This document shows, piece by piece, positions 48,436 through 64,000 of a DNA stretch of 64,000 nucleotides. Under the pieces are notes generated by a model. That model worked only from the letters and a program-made list of their open reading frames with translations, had not been told where the DNA came from and did not search any database. Source of the DNA: Turnera subulata (lineage: Eukaryota > Streptophyta > Magnoliopsida > Malpighiales > Passifloraceae). The translations under genes and the position numbers were made by a program. The stretch spans positions 68,878 to 132,877 of the forward strand of contig JAKUCV010001458.1 in the NCBI GenBank assembly GCA_028386065.3, given 5' to 3'. Every line of letters starts with the position of its first letter. Position 1 is the first letter of the stretch.

Positions 48436-50245
48436 TCAGATGCCATCAGATACCCAAGTATCTTCACTGTCTTCCTGCCACATTCCCCACTTCCATCTAA
48501 TCTTAGGGTGTTGAGCAGTACACTGAGAGATGAGGTTGCTGGCAACATCAGGATATACGTCACGGTGAATAAGCAATGCAACATCTGACAAGTTGATGCA
48601 CATACCCAAGACGCAGAAAATGAATGACAAAGTGACATCAAGATCTTGTATTACCAGCTGTGCAGTAATCTCTTTTAAGCCTGTTATCTTGTTCTGGCTC
48701 TGAACATGACAAGTGCGGAAACACCTCTCCATTTCAGACCAAGCACCAGACCGCAAACCAAGGGATCTCATGTTCGCAAAAGTATTAGACAAAACTTCTA
48801 GGCTAAGCATTTTCACATCCACAATATCAGTGCATTTCAGCGAGTCCACAGTTAGCCTCCTAGTGGAGGTGCATTGAGGAAATAAACCAATGAGGCCAAA
48901 CAGATTTGCAGATTCAAGCCGAAGATTTTCCAAATCAGTAAAATATTCTATTTTGAACTTACTTGGATTCTCTAGTGAAAGAAACAAATCAGACAATACA
49001 GGAGTTTCAATGACCAGAGAACTTGGTCTAATACATTTTAGATCCAGTTTTGAAAGGTTGGGTGCAACTATAGCCAGAGAGAGAGGAGCATTTGAAACTG
49101 TCCATCTACAAGTTTTAAGGTGGCAGAGATGAATACTTGGTTCTTTAAGACCTCCAACCCCTATCAAATTGAGATGTTGTAGGCAAGGGAAGCACTGATT
49201 GAACTTGTTCAGGTTTTCATCATCCAGCCTTATGAATTCAAGTGTTAAGCTTCTGAGCATCTGCATCGGATTCAGCCCATCCACTGACAACCAAGCATTC
49301 CTCAACTCAAGGTTAAGAAGAGCTTGACCTGGACACACAGAAAACAACCGTCAGTCTCAGACGCTGATTGATTAAGACTGCCCGAATGGTAATTGAAAGC
49401 AAAACCCAGCTTGAAACAATATGAAACCGATGCCAAATCCATCACCCTAGAAGTTTGATGTGCTATCCTACTCACGTTCTATTCTGGGATCCACTACTTA
49501 AATGCTATCCATCAACAGATTCTGAATCAGTGTTTTAAGGAAGACTTTGAAAAAATTATCAAATTCTCAAACGATACTTAACTAACACAGATACTAGTGA
49601 ATTTCGTGAAAGAAGTTTCATGCATTCCGAAAATCTTTTTATCCTTACAACAATCTTTTCATGCTCTTTTTGTTTCCTTAATGTGCATAGAGCCATTCTA
49701 CACTAATTAGCAGTACTTTTTTATTTAGCTAAATAAAACAAAAAGCTATTGAATTGAGAGAAATGAAGAGAAATACTAAAAAAAAACTCACAGGACGCAG
49801 AAATGTGAGCCAAAATATCCGATCTTCGCCAACAAGACTGGATCCAAAAATCCGAAACCGACAACGACTTCAGCTCACCACAAACTCTAGGCAACCACTC
49901 CTTCACAAATCCGGCGTCGGTCAGGTACAGGTCATCCGACTCGTCATCGACGTCGTCGTACGACAATCCGGCCAGCGACTTCTCTACGCCGATCGACACG
50001 GACTCCACGCACCGCAAATGGCGGACCAGGTTGTTGAAGACGCTTTTAAAAGGCGTGACCTGATGTTTGGTCTCCGGCGATCGGGATTTGAGGTATCGAG
50101 ACAAGGTGCATATAAGGGTGACGGACCGGACCTCGTGTGAGTGGGCGTTGAAGGCTTTGGAAGCGACTCGGCACCGAGCGAGATCGGCGGAATCGCCGAG
50201 TCGGCTCAGGATTTCGAGTACCAGTGGAGGAGGTAGATCGTCCAT
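48436..50245 (-). CDS. F-box/LRR-repeat protein, copy C
   Basis: Two exons, 50245-49792 and 49328-48436, exactly the exon sizes of copy A (454 and 893 bp), give 448 residues. F-box at the N-terminus: MDDLPPPLVLEILSRLGDSA then DLARCRVASKAFNAHSHEVR. LRR-like segments follow: LPRVCGELKSLSVSDFWIQS, LNPMQMLRSLTLEFIRLDDE, LEVLSNTFANMRSLGLRSGA. The C-terminal block IRWKWGMWQEDSEDTWV is complete. Expected role: SKP1-binding, substrate-selecting subunit of an SCF ubiquitin ligase, target unknown. It is separated from copies A and B by the transposon island and S15a. Its start lies 653 bp from the divergent deoxyhypusine synthase pseudogene. Confidence 0.88.
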
Positions 50246-50897
50246 TCGAATTGAGTTAGTTCGCTGACGAAAGATGATAATTTGTTGTTAACTACCGTTA
50301 GAATAACGAAAGTTTGCTTCGCTCGCGCTTCAATTTCCATGGTTAGTGTCTGCACGTGCGTGATGTCTACGGTAACGAAATTCAACGTTATAACTAGCGA
50401 ATTTAGCCGAGTCTGATAGGTTGATAGTCCAACTCCACGACTTTTTTTTTTTTTTTTTGAAACTCCACGACTTTATTATTCCAATAATAAATTTCTCCCC
50501 GGTTCATTTTGGTTTTTCATTTTGTCCTTTGCGTATTATAGCAAATTAAGCGATTAGTATTTAATTTTTTTTCATGAAAGATTAGTATTTAATTTTGACG
50601 TAGCTTCCTCTTTTTCGTGATGAAAAATTGAGAGGAGTTGAAATCTTTGAATAAAAACGACGCCGGCTCGCATAAAGCCATAAACCCTCACAATACCCCA
50701 GCGTAATTCAGCAATACAATACCCGAAAAACTTTTAAAACAAGCTTGAAGGAATCCTTGCTACCCGACGGCGGCTAATGGTGGCTGCCCACGGTGAAGTA
50801 CCAGCGGCGACGTTATCCTCATTCCTTTGCTGGTTATTTCCGGGGAAGATTCATTTCTAGTTCTGCCGTCGTTCTTCGAATTAGCTGTTACTTTGGA
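50246..50897. other. Divergent spacer between F-box copy C and the DHS pseudogene
   Basis: Presumed F-box C promoter on the left. Poly(T) run at about 50443-50458 followed by a short duplication (aactccacgactttt occurs on both sides of it). No other feature. Confidence 0.45.
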
Positions 50898-53548
50898 ATG
50901 GAGCAGCAAAACTTGCCGTCATCTGTCCACGCCACCGACTTCAAAGAATCGGAGAATCTCGAAGGAAAATGCACAAAAATAGAAGGATACGATCTCAATC
51001 AAGGCGTTAATTACTCTCAACTTCTCAAATCGTTGGCAACCACCGGTTTTCAAGCTTCCAACCTCGGGGATGCAATCGACGTTGTTAATCAGATGGTTAG
51101 TTTTTCCGCTTACAGCTCCGTTTTGTTATTAGTGTCATATGAACCCAGTCAGTCATACATTGTGATGATCATGTCTTTGTGCATGACAAAACGAAGGAAA
51201 CTCTATGGTCAGAGACAACATAATGAATGGACATTATGAATTCAAAAAATTGAAAAACTAAAAAAAGAAGTAACGAAACCAAATTTACTACTACAAACTT
51301 ATTGGAAAATTTCTACAAACTGTTTTTTAGATTTAGACCTTAGGTTTTGGACTTTCAAGAATACTACTCGAGTTATAAATTGTTTGATAAATATAGTCGG
51401 TTGATATGGGTGGACAAGAAATGGATTGAACTGATCAGCGCTGTTTTTTATTAGTGTTTAAAAATTTGGTTTCATTGTCATCTGATTTTAGTGGTTGCGT
51501 GTGTGTGTGGGGATTTGAATTTTGATTAAATGGAACTAAAGCTAGACTGGAGGCTGGCCGACGAGGATATAACGGAGGATTGCAGTGAGGAGGAGAAGGA
51601 CCCAGCTTATAGGGAGTCGGTTAGATGCAAAATATTCTTGGGTTTTACATCAAATCTCATCTCTTCTGGGATTTGAGGTACTGTTCGATATCTTGTTCAG
51701 CATCATATGGTGAGCACTTAAAAACTATTCCATTCGCCTTTGTTGCAGCCTCGGCACTATTCCATTCGTCTTTGTTGCAGCCTCGGCTTTGCATCTCAAT
51801 TTGATTCCTGTAAGCATTATCTCTAAAGATTGATTTCAGGTTGATGTGGTGGTTACTACAACGGGTGGAATAGAGGAAGATCTTATAAAATGCCTTGCAC
51901 CCACATTCAAAGGTGATTTTTTCCCTACCTGGAGCCCAGCTGCGGTCCAAAGGATTGAACCGCATTGGTAACTTGTTGGTTCCTAATGATAATTACTGCA
52001 AGTTTGAGGATTGGATCATCCCGATCTTTGATCAGATGCTAAAGGAACAAATTGAAGAGGTATATATGATTTGTTTTCATCAGTTTGTTTTGCCATATTT
52101 TTTTCTTCCTGGGAATGTGCGTATTGCTCTGCGAAGGAGAAGATATAATCTTTATGCCCCTTTTCCGTCTACCCTAACCCCTCCCTCGTGTGTCCTTTAA
52201 GATAATAACATATGTTCTTCCATTTGTTTGTTATTCTATTTCTTTATACCGAAAGTGCTGCATTGCCTTCTTACTCTTCCTTTTGGTTTGGCAGAACGTC
52301 CTTTGGACACCATCCAAATTAATTGCTCGCCTCGGGAAGGAAATAAATGATGACAGCTCATACCTTTATTGGGCCTGTAAGGTAGTTCAACCAGCTTTAG
52401 CTCGATAATTTGTTTTCCCAACTCGTGAGTAACGATGATTTGGCTTATCGATCATCATTGCTTTCCTGTTAGTCACTTCTTATTGTTGAACAAATCATAA
52501 TGATTTGCGTTTGGAAGGCATGCCTGTTGGAGTGCTATCATAGATTGTGATCAGTTATTTAGTTTCCCATCCACAGTGTAGTCTACTATTATGTGAGAAA
52601 AGCAACAGAGAGAAAGGTTACATACTGAATACAGCGAATACGGGAGGCACACCTAAATAGTGAACCTTTTGGATGTTATTTTTGCTACTGCTGTAAGGTG
52701 ATAAGATGTAGCTGGTTATACTTTTCTGGTTGCAGAGCATATAGGAGGAAAGCTTTGAGAGGCTTTTGAATAATGGATTTTTGGATGTTGTTATTGCCAC
52801 TGCTCTAACGTCGATAAGATAAATCTGTTTATTCTGTCTGGGTGTTACATGCAGAACAATATTCCAGTATTCTGTCCAGGTTTGGCGGATGGTTCCTTGG
52901 GGGACATGCTGTACTTCCATTCTTTCCGTAGTTCAGGTCTCATTGTAGACGTAGTGCAAGGTAGTGCTCCTGTTCTGGTGTTATTTATATTATGATAATT
53001 TGATATAGGAGACCTATAGCGTGTACTGCTTTGGCAGATATCAGGGCAATGAATGGTGAAGCTGTCCATGCCAGTCCTAGGAAAACTGGAATAGTCATTC
53101 TTGGAGGTGGTCTTCCTAAACATCACATATGCAATGCCAATATGATGCGTAATGGTGCAGATTATGCTGTCTTTATCAATACAGCCCAAGAATTTGATGG
53201 GAGCGACTCAGGAGCTAGTCCTGATGAGGCTATATCTTGGGGGATCAGCTAAAACTGTCAAGGTATGATGACATGCTTCCTGCTTTTTCCGTTGGAGACA
53301 CTCCTGTTATTGAAACTCACACTGTAAATTGGATTAGTGGCTTCACATCGTAATATTTTTCTTCCCCTTTCTTGTTCTTATTTTGAGCTTTTACAATTTC
53401 TGCCTGATAATGAGATACAAAATTTGATTCTTCTCCCTCATCATTGGATACAAAACAGGTACATTGTGATGCAACTATTGCTTTTCCGCTTCTGGTTGCT
53501 GAAACATTTGCCCCAAGGAGACATAAGTATGTCAAATCCGAGGCTTGA
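50898..53548 (+). pseudogene. DHS: Deoxyhypusine synthase pseudogene
   Basis: All main exons of deoxyhypusine synthase are recognisable: 50898-51095 ([15 protein letters not shown]...), 51542-51709, 51840-52059, 52294-52381, 52855-52960, 53038-53262 and 53459-53548. Intact enzyme moves the aminobutyl group of spermidine onto a lysine of eIF5A. Lesions: TGA at 51674-51676 where relatives have Arg or Asp (SSGI-stop-GTVRYLVQHHM). An indel at about 51920-51930 knocks the frame out before the family's [16 protein letters not shown] gap of about 11 bp near 53239-53243 fuses ISWG to the bases of GSAKTVK, removing the conserved GKIRG. That segment holds the lysine that forms the enzyme-substrate intermediate (Lys329 in human). 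The exon 2 acceptor is aag rather than cag. Introns are kept, so this is a decayed duplicate, not a retrocopy. Confidence 0.88.
51724..51787 (+). repeat. 32-bp tandem duplication in a DHS pseudogene intron
   Basis: Two adjacent units starting actattccattcg at 51724 and 51756 differ at one position (gcc/gtc). They sit just before the exon at 51840 and insert a second cag near the acceptor region. Confidence 0.7.
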
Positions 53549-54672
53549 TATATTTTGGCTGGGTGTTGATTCATTTTAATTTGTGTGGTGGTACGTGTTG
53601 CTGGAGACAGTTGAGTGAGCTCCAGAAGTGATGAAATTTCTTGCGCTACTACATCCAATTTTGGGATCTGGCAAAAGCTGTTCTCACCATTGACACTTAA
53701 CTGTAACACTGCATATTTCAACCTTGGAACTTGTAGACATTAGGGTATTTTGGAAATACGTGTATTTATTACTCTCAATCCTCCGCAGGTATCTGAGTGT
53801 TTTGCAATGGGAGTTTAAGTTGCCCCATCATTGACCCATGGGGCCTTGTCTTAGGCATTCTTCGCGAGTGTATGCCCACAGGGACATGGACCCCAAGCGG
53901 CATACATGGACTTAGGCATTTATGATTTGTATCCATCATAAACTTTACTCTTATCCAGTAACCAAGTCTGGAAATCACACATTCATAGCATAATCAGTGT
54001 AATAAGCTACAAGCGAGCCCATTGTTTAAGCATTGATTATCCATGCTCATATAAGGATAAACCTGATATTCCTGGCATTTTGTTTTTCTGAAGTGCCATA
54101 TGTCCTCGTTCTCCTACATGTGTTAGGAGTACACGTCCTTAAGACTTGCAGAGTAGTTCTATACCGCTACGAAGTATGAACATGTCTAAAGCTTGTAGCT
54201 AACAGCTCTGAGTCCCTAGTGACAGAGTGTTCTGGCTAGCAAATTCAGGATTGTACGTCTTCTGTTTCCACCCTGATCATCTTTTCACTCTCTTGGTTGG
54301 TTGAAGCATTCAAATGTAGAGGATTACTAGCTATCAGTACTGTCAATAATGTTTCAAAGACTTCTGAGCATGATAACGTCCTCTTTAAATTAAAGGCTGT
54401 CGGAACAAACTTGGAATCATCAAGGCTGTGTGCTTTACGTATCCAAGCCAGACCACCCCTCATTTTTGGCACCTGAACAAAGCACTGGTCAAAGTAAGAA
54501 AGTGGTCGACTATTTTTGGCTTAAACCCAAAATTCTCAGCTCTTTCCAGGACCAATTCTTATTGATACAAGAGATAGAATTGTAAAGCAAGACCATGATC
54601 AATCTAGTAGTGCTTGATAGATTTGCACGAACCCCATATTGCTTAGTACTTGCATCAGGTCAGGCCCCCCAG
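53549..54672. other. Intergenic region between DHS pseudogene and O-methyltransferase copy 1
   Basis: Non-coding DNA, presumed 3' flank of methyltransferase copy 1 on the right. At 54270-54425 it carries a minus-sense block (DDSKFVPTAFNLKR in one frame) that recurs downstream of copies 2 and 3. No gene assigned. Confidence 0.45.
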
Positions 54673-55949
<1,277 letters not shown>

Positions 55950-56934
55950 TCCTTCCAGCAATAACTTTTCTTTTATGAACAAATGCTTCCGGTAATAGTT
56001 TGATTCTACAACAAATGAATTTTGTTTTTTTTCTTGTATCGATTAATCTGTGTGTAAACAAGCTAGCTATACCCGCTGAAAGACAATATATATATAGGAA
56101 CTAGCTAGATAGTAGTGGCATCATGTTTGTTCCCATCTGTTCATACTTCATATAGTTCTATTCTATCCCTCTATAGAACATCAGAAATGCCAAAATAGAT
56201 TGGGTCATACTCATAGATGATGAGAAATTATGAAATGGATAAGCACAAAACTAACCCAAAGAAACAAATGATAAGCAACAAGGAAAAAGAAAATCTACTG
56301 CACAAGCTATACTGCTCCAGGAATTTGCAGCTAAGGATCTAATGTGAAAAATTCTAGGCTTCAAACCATCTTGTGCCATGCAAACTAATGAAGAGTAGAA
56401 AATTAAGAGAAAGCACCTGATTAGTCTTAGAGCAGCTTGCAGCTGGTCGGATCAGCAATGCCTACAGAGTACTATACTTCTTTAGCCATTGGTTGTCAGA
56501 GCAACAGATCTTCACTGCTATATTTCGACTCCTAGGAGGTAGTTGTGATAATCAAGGATCTAATACTAGAGGATTTCAACTTCCCTCTCCCAACTATAAA
56601 GATAATACTAGTGGCCCTATTAGTAAGAGCTGAAAGGATTAATTACAAAAAATAAAATAAAATTTAACAATCAACACAATATATAAAAAACCCCAAATTC
56701 TTCAACTGAATGATGGATTTGATTTTACCACCTCCGTTCATTTCAAATATAACTGCCCTCTTCAAATCAAAGGCAAATGGAACAAACTTGAAATCATCAC
56801 TGAGAAGGCAGTATCATAGTTATCCATGCTTGAGCCTGAACACGTCAAATTATACCTGTCCTATTTAACACCACTTGTTTTGCCCTTTCTTTCATTAATT
56901 ATTGTATATAATTAGAGACTAACGAGGAGCTTTG
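55950..56934. other. Upstream flank of methyltransferase copy 1
   Basis: AT-rich promoter-side DNA of copy 1. Near 56752-56812 lies a second example of the remnant block (minus sense, DDFKFVPFAFDLKRAV). No gene. Confidence 0.45.
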
Positions 56935-57389
56935 TGTCACGGACCAAGAGTGTGGCGCAGCGGATGCACACTCTCACCGTGCGGCACAAGCAAGATCGTC
57001 CCTTAACTTGTAAGCCTACCACACACAAACACAACGAAGAGAGAACAAAGAGAATAATAAAGCAAGAGAAATAATTGGGAGAAGACTCGGTACTATTATT
57101 AATAAACCATCAACAATAATACACGCCCAACAACCCCCCCTCACGCGTCCTATTTACATAGGTGCCGCAAGGCTCTCTCCTAGTTTGACAGTGCTAAGTA
57201 ATCCTAGTCCAACACAAACTCGGTTTACTTAACCCCCACACAAACCCAATCCTAATACAACAAGGTTAGCTACTCCTAGTACAATAGGATTCCTACCAAC
57301 AACCAAAGTAGTGTCCCAACCCAACTCAAACTCCTATGCACACTAGGTTTCCGGACTCCTATGCGCACTAGGATTCCAGGGTCGTGACA
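56935..57389. mobile_element. Putative solo LTR (455 bp)
   Basis: Segment with inverted ends tgtcacggacc / gggtcgtgaca, TG...CA termini and a tttg(t) motif on both sides (56931-56934 and 57390-57394). Its composition (short ORF-less, CAA/TCC-rich, no neighbours of its own kind) suggests a solitary LTR left by recombination. The target duplication reads as 4 bp, one short of the usual 5, so the call is tentative. Confidence 0.5.
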
Positions 57390-57655
57390 TTTGTTGCTAT
57401 ATTATGTATTATGGCCGCTTGAAGGGAAATGAATAATAAGAAAAATATATAAAACCCAGGGACAAGAAACCAAAAGGAAGGATTTCAAAGATTATATAGG
57501 ATAGTAGTAGGATCTAGGACCCTGCGGTATTTTTAATTAACGAGACAATAGTGTTTTCTCGCGCCATTATTGTTTACAGGTAGAATCAGTTAAAGCAGAA
57601 CATATTTCCTTATCACCACCCAAAGCACAAGCCTTTCAAGGTGGTGGGCGACCAT

Positions 57656-59420
<1,765 letters not shown>

Positions 59421-60389
59421 TACAGTCGAATTCTTCTACAAACGGATTGGAAAATCACAAATTAAATATATGTTTGGAACGATAAGAACGGTCCATTTAT
59501 ATTAATTATATTCTTTTATCCCTCTTAATTTACATAATTAATTTGGTTGCTAGCGTTAAAACAGAGATTTTAACGTATGCACGTAGCAGACTAATTGATG
59601 GGCCTCACATATCAAAAGATTGACTTGGTGGGCCACACATGATGCTAGAAATTAAGGTCATGAAAAGAAATAAAAATTTTTGATTTCTAACCTGTGGGAT
59701 CCGCCAAAATTATTAATCTCTGTATATAGAGACCAAATTAATTATTTAAGAAGAATAAGAGACATAATTAAATAATTAATAATTAATGTAAAATGCCAAA
59801 TCACTGAATGCCAAGTTTTTAACCTGTCGGATCTTGGTAGTGTTTGCTTCTTGGTTGTACTCTTTTTGTTAATTGTGGTACTCTCTGTCATTCATTGGAT
59901 GACGGTTTTCAGCCCTTGTAACTGCTATTATCAATATAGTCGTCGATTTATAAAAAAAATGGCAGGAAGACCAAAAATATATTTAATCCCAAAAGACACA
60001 TATTTTTTAATACAAAGTTTGTGTTTTTATTAACTAAAAGAGATGATACATAAGAAATGAAGATAACAAGACTAAGGTGCAACTCGTTCAGTTTATGCTA
60101 AGGAAGTTGTGAAGGAGCATCAAGCCAAAGGAATAAAGATTATTTGGTACCATGGTACTAATATTTTATGGTTTGAGACAATCATGTATCCAAACTTTTT
60201 GCCGAGACATTTATGTACCTGGAATTTTCGTGGACAGTTTAGTTACGGGCCTCGGGTTGAGTATGTGCTGACGTAGATGCTGCCCGAAATTGAGAAGTTG
60301 CCCGTTACTCAAGACGACGTCGTTTCACCACGATACGACGTCGTTTTGACATCGACGTGTCAAAATAAGGGTCCCATCTATTTTCTCAT
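59421..60389. other. Upstream flank of methyltransferase copy 2, with a MULE-like block
   Basis: AT-rich promoter-side DNA. At 60235-60385 the composition changes: a block with two ACGACGTCGTTT motifs (about 60310 and 60343) and ctgacgtagatgctgcccga resembles the inverted repeats of the element at 34.1-36.2 kb. No second end was found. Confidence 0.4.
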
Positions 60390-60632
60390 TTGAGGAACAG
60401 CCTCTTCGGGCCAAGCAACTGTGCCTTCCATAGAGTGATGTCATACACAATTAACCCACCAACCTTAACCAGTTTCATTAGCCTCGTGATAATTAATGTA
60501 GTTTTCTTTGTCAGCATCCACAAAAGCAATAACTGAATGGAGGTTAACTATTGGAAAAAAAAAATGTATACGATCTTCAAAGAGTTTATCAAGGATTAGG
60601 ATGGCTGGGGACTCGATGAAGTTGATTTAGAA
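60390..60632 (-). pseudogene. Methyltransferase fragment (copy 4), derived from copy 1 type
   Basis: 60390-60535 closely matches the exon 5 segment of copy 1 at about 54795-54945 ([31 protein letters not shown] region in minus sense) with small deletions. 60545-60628 matches the end of exon 4 and the adjoining intron around 55075-55165. The intron between is shortened and exons 1-3 are absent. It cannot encode a protein and is a truncated duplicate. It shares wording with copy 1 rather than with copies 2 and 3. Confidence 0.8.
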
Positions 60633-61568
60633 AAAAAACAAAAAAAAAACAATCTGCATTCCATAACGGTGACTATCGTCGCTATGCATCACAAATTTGT
60701 CATTGGATACTTCATCAGAGATAGGAATTGGTAGGAGCTGCCGTTGTTAGGCCGGCTCATTTGTTTTTCTTTCTTAATAACGAACAGAGTTCTCGAAAAT
60801 TGAAAACTCTGTTCCCATTTTTTTTTCCCCCCCTTAAATCTGATCATATAAGACCAGTATTCGTAGACTACTTAGCTGTACTTATGTTATTTTTGCATTA
60901 AGAGAGTATCAAAGGTTGATGAAAGGACAAAGGTTTAGGGAAGAGAGGAGGGAGACAGTAAATTGAGAAAGAGAGAAGGTAAGGAACAATATTTTTCATT
61001 TTTGGATACCTTACTACAGGAATAATAAGAGGGCATTGAAGATGCTGTCTGAATAAATTTCCAACAAGTGGGAGTTAATTCAAACTACCCGGCAGGTAGT
61101 CGCGATATTCAAGGCAACTTTAAGGACTCAAGTATATTTCACTCTCCTGGTTGGTTGGTACTTTTGCTAGTTCGGTTGAAACAAAATTATTGCACTCAAG
61201 ATCAGAGGCTGTCAAAAAAACTCAAAATCAAATACTGTCGGAACAAACTTGGGACTATCATTTAAGAGGCCTTGTACTTCTGTTCTTACCATCTTTAGCA
61301 TGACGAATTACCCTAAGCTACTTCTCCCATTAACACCGCGCGGCTTGAAGGGAAAAGGAAAGTAAGGACGAAAAGAGGAAAAGAAAACAACAGTGTGGAT
61401 TTCAATGATCATGAGCATGTAGGAGGACACTGGATGTTCTGATTGAACATCGCCGTTTTTAATTAAGGAGACAATTGTGGGTTCTCCAGCCATTATTGCT
61501 TTAAGTTAGAATCAGTTAACACACAGGAAGCAATCAAGCACACGGCGGTCAAAGTCAGGGGGGAGCAT
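60633..61568. other. Spacer between copy 4 fragment and methyltransferase copy 3
   Basis: Non-coding. Holds the third example of the remnant block at 61130-61262 (minus sense, SPKFVPTVFDF) and the presumed 3'UTR of copy 3. Confidence 0.45.
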
Positions 61569-62732
<1,164 letters not shown>

Positions 62733-64000
62733 TGCAGTCAGATTCTCTTTACACACTATCCATGAAACCAGAGCCAAAGAAAAATGCTTTCTCAGACGAT
62801 GAAGAAAAAAAAAAAAAAAAACTAACACAGTAATATTGGGGACAATTTTCTTATCGTTGTAAGTTATCAGGTGTGCATTTCAAGCTGCAATTTTTTTTTA
62901 AGAGGTTTAACGTTTTAACCCTGCCCCATAACCAACATACAGAGACCACACAGATCTCCAAGTCCACAGAACCCTCTTTATGTATAATATTCGGTTGATG
63001 GGTATCATATATGAAAACAATAAACAGTACATATGTACTAAAACATCAAAAGTTAATTTTTCGATGCTAAATGAATCGCCAAAAGAGATGGGTGTATTAA
63101 GAGAATTACCAGAGCAGACGATATCGAAGACCGATCAAATAGTTTCTCCAAAAACAGAGACAGAGAGAAAGTACCCGGCAGTTTGCGGTTGCGGTGAATA
63201 GTCGCGATGATATCGATAGTAAACGATACAAGTGATGGCGAAAGAGAGGGACGGTGGTTTGACTTCGAAGTCGCCAACTGGCTTTTCTTTTCAGCAAAGG
63301 CAAACCTGATGCCAACTGGCAATTATACTGCCACCAAGGCACCAACCTCATCAGTCTCCTCGTATCCCCAAGATTATTAAGTTACTATCTTTAGAAAACA
63401 GGAAGAAGTAACCTTTCAAGGTAAGATTAAGAAAACAATCTAAATTATAGGAAAGAAATCAAAATATTTGGCTAAATCATCCCCAAAAGTTTCTCTTGCA
63501 ACTCTTTTCACTGTATTATCTGAATGATGAAGATATAATTAGAAAAATAGGCAATTACTATTTTTTAAAGATTCTCAAGCTAAAAATATTTTGGGGCAAA
63601 ATCAATTTTATAAAATATCATTTGAAAAAAGAAAGAAGAGGGAATACGTTGTTTTAATTACTTGATCATTCATGTTTTAATATCATGGAAACCAAATAAA
63701 GGAGCGATGTGGAAATTGAACGATTATGTTTATGATGAATTTTATCTCACACTTGCATGGAATATTACATAATCACATCCAAAAACAGATAAGGGAAAGG
63801 TCAACACTGATTTTTTTCCTCTGTTTCTAACAGGATATCCTATTGATCTAGGAGAAACAAAAAGGAAGAACAGAAAATGGAAACCCCAAAAAATAGATCG
63901 CTATAACGCGAAAAACAGTTACGAAAAAATTCCGTCTGTATTCATTCTTACTTCACATTTTAGCAATTACTATATGAATTTGATTCCTTTTCTAAGAAAT
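62733..64000. other. Upstream flank of methyltransferase copy 3 to window end
   Basis: 62733-63360 contains a possible leader exon and promoter of copy 3. 63360-64000 is AT-rich with no frame, repeat or RNA gene that I recognise. Confidence 0.45.

Noticed and set aside
50793..50897. Longer N-terminus for the DHS frame
   Set aside because: The family starts near MEQQ/MEE; the upstream part looks like leader sequence, and the gene is dead in any case.
62733..62828. Upstream ATG extending methyltransferase copy 3 by 32 residues
   Set aside because: The added stretch is encoded by a poly(A/T) run and has no match in copies 1 and 2 or in the family.

Overview
This is a stretch of nuclear DNA from a flowering plant, most likely a core eudicot. 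It has GT-AG introns in AT-rich DNA, plant-specific gene families, and promoters with TGGGCC/AGGCCC and AAACCCTA motifs. It also carries plant LTR retrotransposons, a LINE and a Mutator-like element. I could not name the species. All family assignments come from reading the translations; nothing was searched.

Layout, left to right. (1) 516-598 (-): first coding exon of ribosomal protein eL31, cut by the window edge. (2) About 2.75-10.27 kb (-): a PQQL-type M16 zinc protease of about 20 exons. (3) 11.2-20.75 kb (+): a decayed glucose-6-phosphate 1-epimerase-like gene, split by a 7.8-kb non-coding LTR retrotransposon (12387-20197, TSD gaaag). (4) 21.9-24.6 kb (+): a plastid-type DUF3531 protein. 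(5) 25.4-28.7 kb (-): HAT1/HAG2, a type-B histone acetyltransferase. (6) 29.3-33.4 kb (-): two tandem F-box/LRR genes, the second broken. (7) 34.1-45.06 kb: a transposon island, with a 2.1-kb element bearing long terminal inverted repeats, then a LINE remnant into which a 7.3-kb LTR retrotransposon has jumped (TSD cccgt). (8) 45.3-47.2 kb (+): ribosomal protein S15a. (9) 48.4-50.2 kb (-): a third, intact F-box/LRR copy. (10) 50.9-53.5 kb (+): a deoxyhypusine synthase pseudogene. (11) 54.7-62.7 kb (-): three intact caffeoyl-CoA O-methyltransferase-like genes in tandem plus a fourth fragment.

The gene order resembles two Arabidopsis neighbourhoods merged into one, as I remember them: At5g56710-At5g56740 (eL31, M16 protease, HAG2) and At4g29400-At4g29430 (DUF3531, F-box/LRR, S15aE). 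This fits one ancestral block that was duplicated and fractionated in Arabidopsis. The genes do not form one pathway. The housekeeping genes (two ribosomal proteins, HAT1, protease, DUF3531) sit among lineage-expanded families (F-box/LRR, O-methyltransferase) and transposon debris. I found no clearly new biochemical system. The most informative features are the nested transposon history, two non-coding LTR elements that share a primer-binding site, a 3' LTR that has lost its promoter, and the three duplicated or decaying gene families.
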